From the NCBI GenBank assembly GCA_947453725.1, contig CANGHH010000024.1, forward strand, positions 1 to 57,959: 57,959 nucleotides of DNA. Direction: 5' to 3'. Position numbers and translations under genes: made by a program. Origin of the DNA: Betaproteobacteria bacterium. Lineage in GTDB: Bacteria; Pseudomonadota; Gammaproteobacteria; Burkholderiales; Burkholderiaceae_C. This document shows positions 55,163-57,959 of this stretch, in pieces (positions within the stretch are counted from its first letter, which is position 1; every line of letters begins with the position of its first letter). The notes beneath the pieces were generated by a model. It ran no database searches. It saw only the letters and a program-made list of their open reading frames with translations, and was not told the DNA's origin.

Positions 55163-56413
55163 ATGCGCGGCGTCATCTGGCTGGTCCTGCTCTTCCTGGT
55201 CGCCGTGGTGGCCGCCACCACGCTGGGCAGCAACGACGGCCTGGTCAGCATCTACTGGGGCGGCTGGCGCACCGACCTGTCGCTGAACCTCTTCGTGCTG
55301 CTGCTGCTGGGCAGCTGCGTCGTGCTGATGTCGGCGGTGCAGGCGCTGAACGCCCTGGTCGGCCTGCCGCGCCGGGCCAACGCCTGGCGTGAACTGCGGC
55401 GCGAGCGCGCCGCGCAACTGGCGCTGCGCGAGGCCCTCAGCGAATATTTCGGCGCCCGTTACGGCCGTGCACGGAAGGCCGCGCAGCGCGCCTTGGCCAT
55501 CGCCGAACGAAGCCCGGCGCTGGGCGAAGACGCCGAATTCAAGACCCTGTGCCTGCTGCTGGTGGCCGGCAGCTTCCACCGATTGCAGGACCGGCCGGGT
55601 CGCGACGCAGCGCTGCGACAGGCGCTGCAGCCCGCCAAGCCGCTGCGGGCCGCCGCCCGCAGCACCGACGACGCCGTCCGGCTGCTGTCGGCCGAATGGG
55701 CGCTCGACGACCGCGATGCGGCGGGGGCCCTGGATGTGCTCGAAGCGCTGCCGCCGGGCGCTGCCCGCCGCACCCAGGCCTTGCGTTTGAAGCTGCAGGC
55801 GCTGCGCATGGCGCGCCAGCCCATGGAAGCCTTGCACACCGCGCGCCTGTTGGCCCACCACCAGGCCTTTTCGCCGGTGGTGGCGCAAAGCCTGCTGCGT
55901 TCGCTGGTCGGGGAGACGCTGGAAAGCGCGCACGACGTGCAGCAGTTGCGCCGCCTGTGGGCGCAGTTCGACGTGGCCGACCGGCGCGACCCGCAAGTCG
56001 CGGCGCGCGCGGCGCAGCGCGCGGTGCAGCTCGATGCGGCCGAAGACGCCCGCCTGTGGCTGCGGCCTTTCTGGGACCGCTTGCCCGAACTGGCGCGCGA
56101 AGACCGCGAGCAGCTCGCGCTGGCCCTGATCGAAGCCCGAGCCGGTCTGGGCCCGGACTGGTTGCCGCGACTGGAAAGTGCCGCGCAGGCCTTCGGCCAC
56201 GAGAGCGCGGTGGTGGCCGCCGTCGGCATGCTGTTCGCCGAACGCCGCTTGTGGGGCAAGGCCCGCCGCCTGCTCGAGCAGGCGGCTGCGGCCCCCGGCC
56301 TGCCGGCCCGCACCCGCCGCGCCGCCTGGCGTGAACTGGCCAGGCTGGCGCGCAGCGAAAGTGACGAAGCCCAGGCCCTGCGCTGCGAGCAGTCCGCCGC
56401 GGCGCTGGACTGA
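55163..56413 (+). CDS. hemY: HemY, heme biosynthesis-associated TPR protein
   Basis: A 416-aa protein of the proteobacterial HemY family, not the protoporphyrinogen oxidase also called HemY. Two transmembrane helices (residues about 4-19 and 42-62, with the family sequence GSNDGLVSIYWGGWRTDLSL between them) anchor a cytoplasmic array of TPR-like repeats (YGRARKAAQRALAIAERSPA and others). It probably acts with HemX in late heme synthesis or protein assembly at the membrane. The tRNA-Arg promoter starts immediately after its stop. Confidence 0.92.
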   Translation: MRGVIWLVLLFLVAVVAATTLGSNDGLVSIYWGGWRTDLSLNLFVLLLLGSCVVLMSAVQALNALVGLPRRANAWRELRRERAAQLALREALSEYFGARYGRARKAAQRALAIAERSPALGEDAEFKTLCLLLVAGSFHRLQDRPGRDAALRQALQPAKPLRAAARSTDDAVRLLSAEWALDDRDAAGALDVLEALPPGAARRTQALRLKLQALRMARQPMEALHTARLLAHHQAFSPVVAQSLLRSLVGETLESAHDVQQLRRLWAQFDVADRRDPQVAARAAQRAVQLDAAEDARLWLRPFWDRLPELAREDREQLALALIEARAGLGPDWLPRLESAAQAFGHESAVVAAVGMLFAERRLWGKARRLLEQAAAAPGLPARTRRAAWRELARLARSESDEAQALRCEQSAAALD

Positions 56414-56442
56414 GTGACGGCCTTTCATTCTCGTGCTATAGT
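56414..56442 (+). promoter_or_regulatory. Promoter of tRNA-Arg
   Basis: GTGACG at 56414-56419 (4 of 6 matches to TTGACA), a 17-base spacer and TATAGT at 56437-56442 form a sigma-70-type promoter, about 12 bases before the tRNA. It begins right after the hemY stop codon. Confidence 0.65.
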
Positions 56443-56454
56443 GGAAGGCTACGT

Positions 56455-56531
56455 GCGGCTGTAGCTCAGCTGGATAGAGTACTTGGCTACGAACCAAGGG
56501 GTCGTGGGTTCGATTCCTGCCAGCCGCACCA
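56455..56531 (+). tRNA. tRNA-Arg (ACG)
   Basis: A 77-nt tRNA with acceptor arms GCGGCTG and CAGCCGC plus encoded ACCA, D-loop TAGCTCAGCTGGATAGA, T-arm GTGGGTTCGATTCCTGC and anticodon ACG at 56489-56491 (A34 read as inosine after TadA editing, decoding CGN). Its 3' end is a common attachment site for integrating elements, and foreign-looking sequence begins just after it. Confidence 0.98.
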
Positions 56532-56540
56532 TATGAATCA

Positions 56541-56575
56541 ACGGGTTAGCCTCACAAGGGCTAGCCCGTTTGGCT
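56541..56575 (+). terminator. Terminator after tRNA-Arg
   Basis: An 11-bp stem (56541-56551 with 56559-56569, one G-T wobble) and a 7-base loop, followed by a weak T-rich run. It begins 10 bases after the tRNA end. Confidence 0.75.
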
Positions 56576-56978
56576 TTGTGGGCCTCGGATTCGTTGTCTG
56601 GTGCCCGTTCGGTGCCCGTTCGCTGAATCCTTGATCCACGCCGGATCGTGAGCGGTGGCATCGAAAGGTCGGGCTGGAACCGAAAGGGGTTCGTCGCCAT
56701 GGTGCGTCGTCAGGTGCGTCAATGTGACCACCGCCCACGGCGACTGGCCTATAGAGCGGGCTACCTGCGAGAGCTGAGTCGGTGCCTGCTCGGCTGATCC
56801 GTTAAGCAGGCCGACGGCGCCCATCAGAGCGCATCCCGTCGTCGACCTGAGCAGCGGTGCGGGCGGATCAGTACCCATTTTTTCAAGCCACCGAACTTGG
56901 CCTGCATGTCCTGCATGTCCTGCTGGCCCCCACCGCTGGTCTGACAGCGCAGGACTTGCAGGACTTCCAGGACTTCAT
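56576..56978. other. Non-coding stretch downstream of tRNA-Arg with short repeats
   Basis: About 400 bases of lower GC without a recognised gene. It holds a tandem 11-base repeat GGTGCCCGTTC twice at 56600-56621, of the kind that could be an integrase arm site, and the imperfect hairpin described at 56904-56968. Frames crossing it are not protein-like. Confidence 0.45.
56904..56968. repeat. Imperfect 20-bp inverted repeat built from tandem 9-mers
   Basis: Arm one (56904-56923, GCATGTCCTGCATGTCCTGC) and arm two (56949-56968, GCAGGACTTGCAGGACTTCC) are reverse complements with 3 mismatches, around a 25-base loop. Each arm is itself a tandem duplication of a 9-base unit (GTCCTGCAT / GGACTTGCA). 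It lies just downstream of the terminase-like gene on the minus strand. Confidence 0.7.
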
Positions 56979-57659
56979 TCACAAGCGCCGGGACGGCCTG
57001 ACCTCACGCAGCGGCGTTGGACCTGCTGCTCGGGTCGGCCGCGCTGAAGGTTCGGGTACGACAGCGGCGGCGGCCTGCCCGTGCGCCAGTTCATCCAGGA
57101 TCGGCATCGGCATCGGCGCGTGCGGCGGCACTTCCATGTCGTTGAGACGCTTGAGCGCCTGCGCCAGGGTCTCCGGCTTCTCGGCGGCTTCCACCTCCAG
57201 CCTGTCGCCGTAGGCCTTGGGGTTGATCTTGGATGCCCGCCAGCGCAGGTGCTGCGCCAGCTCACGGGCCTTGGCGAGCTGGAAGAGGTCGGTGGCAGCG
57301 CGCAGTTCCTGTTCGGCCTGCTCGTCATAGGCTGCTGCTGCCGCTTGCCGGGCCTCGCGCGCGCGGGCGGAACGGTGGTCGTCTGCGTTCAGCCACCGGC
57401 TCAGCGTCGACCGATCAGCCCCCAGCGATGATGCAATGGCCGCGATTGACTCGCCGTTCTCGATGCGGGCCAGGACGGCATCTTCGTCCAGGCCCGCCAG
57501 GCTGATCGGGCCCTTGCGCTGCCTGGCGGCCGGGCTGCCGATGGCAATCAGAGGCGTGATGGCGGCGCCACGGGTGGACTGCAAAGAACACTCTCCCGGC
57601 GCAGACTTCCTGTCAAGGCGAGGCTGCTTGCTGGATGCGTGGGTATTCTCTGCGGCCAT
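56979..57659 (-). CDS. Phage terminase small subunit-like protein
   Basis: Up to 226 aa. Residues 55-90 form a helix-turn-helix (LDEDAVLARIENGESIAAIA, SSLGADRSTLSRWLNADD), residues 95-125 are an Ala/Arg helix (ARAREARQAAAAAYDEQAEQ), and WRASKINPKAYGDRLEVE near residues 140-157 is the hallmark of Sf6-type terminase small subunits that recognise phage DNA for packaging. A Pro-rich tail follows. No large subunit is visible, since upstream sequence runs to an insertion sequence. The start is uncertain: the ATG at 57659 has no ribosome binding site, and a TTG near 57584 is an alternative. Confidence 0.65.
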   Translation of the reverse strand: MAAENTHASSKQPRLDRKSAPGECSLQSTRGAAITPLIAIGSPAARQRKGPISLAGLDEDAVLARIENGESIAAIASSLGADRSTLSRWLNADDHRSARAREARQAAAAAYDEQAEQELRAATDLFQLAKARELAQHLRWRASKINPKAYGDRLEVEAAEKPETLAQALKRLNDMEVPPHAPMPMPILDELAHGQAAAAVVPEPSARPTRAAGPTPLREVRPSRRL

Positions 57660-57812
57660 GACCGCACTGGATCACGAGACGGCTTCCGGGGGGAGGCCGG
57701 TCACCCACGTTTTGCAAGGCGCGATGGACGTTGGGCAAGTGATGTTCAGCGGGGGGGCTGTGGCTTGCAGAGACGGAATTCCGGTCTCGGCCAGGAGGCG
57801 GCATTCAATTCT

Positions 57813-57959
57813 GGAGCCTGTCCGGAATTTTGTGTGCGAGGCATAGCATGACCAACAGGAGCATGTATGCCTATCAGCAGGAAGACGACGAAGGCGGCGA
57901 TGGCCGCAGCGGCGGCGATGCCGTCGATCCCGAAGGAACTCATTGACCAGTTCGTGACC
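57813..57959 (+). mobile_element. IS256-family insertion sequence, left end (cut by window)
   Basis: Sequence from about 57813 (GGAGCCTGTCCGGAATTTTG, then TGTGCGAG) looks like the left terminal inverted repeat of an IS256-family element, and the transposase start follows 54 bases later. The right end and target duplication lie beyond the window, so the exact boundary is an estimate. Confidence 0.7.
57867..57959 (+). CDS. IS256-family (mutator type) transposase, N-terminal fragment
   Basis: From ATG 57867 the frame encodes 31 residues, MPISRKTTKA then an alanine-rich piece and PSIPKELIDQFVT, to the end of the window. PxIPxELIDQFVxGP is the typical beginning of IS256/mutator transposases (DDE enzymes that cut and paste their element). 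Only the start is visible, so an intact gene cannot be confirmed. Other frames in this stretch are less protein-like. Confidence 0.75.
   Translation, partial: MPISRKTTKAAMAAAAAMPSIPKELIDQFVT

Noticed and set aside
56449..56700. Minus-strand frame including IEPTTPWFVAKYSIQLSYSR
   Set aside because: This is antisense to tRNA-Arg and is a well-known false annotation caused by the conserved tRNA sequence.
57658..57846. Plus-strand 62-codon frame truncated by the IS end
   Set aside because: It shares its ATG (as CATG) with the divergent terminase-like frame, has no ribosome binding site and no recognisable family.

Overview
The window is GC-rich (about 70 percent by eye), with tightly packed genes and many ATGA or GTGA start/stop overlaps. 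Gene content points to a betaproteobacterium of the order Burkholderiales, probably near Rubrivivax/Leptothrix/Roseateles. The support is the argH - algZ/algR-like - hemCDXY neighbourhood, ppc beside hemC, and DUF1841, UPF0149, DUF5666 and DUF6502 proteins. Genus placement is inference.

Left part (1-14,029): tRNA-Asp with a terminator, a fumarylacetoacetate-hydrolase-fold enzyme, an oxalate-CoA-ligase-like/panE-like pair, aceK and a YajG-like lipoprotein. Next comes a lipid-flavoured cluster: a Crp/Fnr regulator coupled to a frameshifted gene, two small membrane proteins, an alpha/beta hydrolase, two translationally coupled WS/DGAT acyltransferases that each lack a different internal segment, a truncated SDR, and fadD.

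Middle part (14,076-28,587): a triheme cytochrome c is ATGA-coupled to an unusual protein joining an amine-oxidase-type flavoprotein, one membrane segment and a diheme cytochrome c. A penicillin-acylase-family amidase and a divergent exported amidohydrolase follow. Then come a diguanylate cyclase, a UPF0149 protein, pcaIJF (last steps of the beta-ketoadipate pathway), a solute-binding protein and a DUF1841 protein.

Envelope and signalling part (28,634-49,336): two converging operons encode an envelope glycosylation set (two GT39 transferases, a GtrA flippase, an ArnC/GtrB-like GT2 and a ChbG/YdjC deacetylase). After them lie kefF-kefC, a MaoC hydratase, a LuxR-type response regulator with a hybrid kinase, an FMN lactate dehydrogenase, dinB with a good LexA box, a DUF5666-DUF6502-DUF5666 cluster, argH, and an AlgZ/AlgR-like pair.

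Right part (49,355-57,959): ppc is divergent from hemC-hemD-hemX-hemY, then tRNA-Arg(ACG). Beyond this tRNA the composition changes. A phage terminase-small-subunit-like gene, a large imperfect hairpin and the left end of an IS256-family insertion sequence suggest an integrated element that runs off the window.

Most striking candidates: the flavoprotein-cytochrome fusion next to the acylase and amidohydrolase; the coupled, complementarily deleted WS/DGAT pair; the DUF5666-DUF6502-DUF5666 cassette; and the five-gene lipid-linked sugar module.
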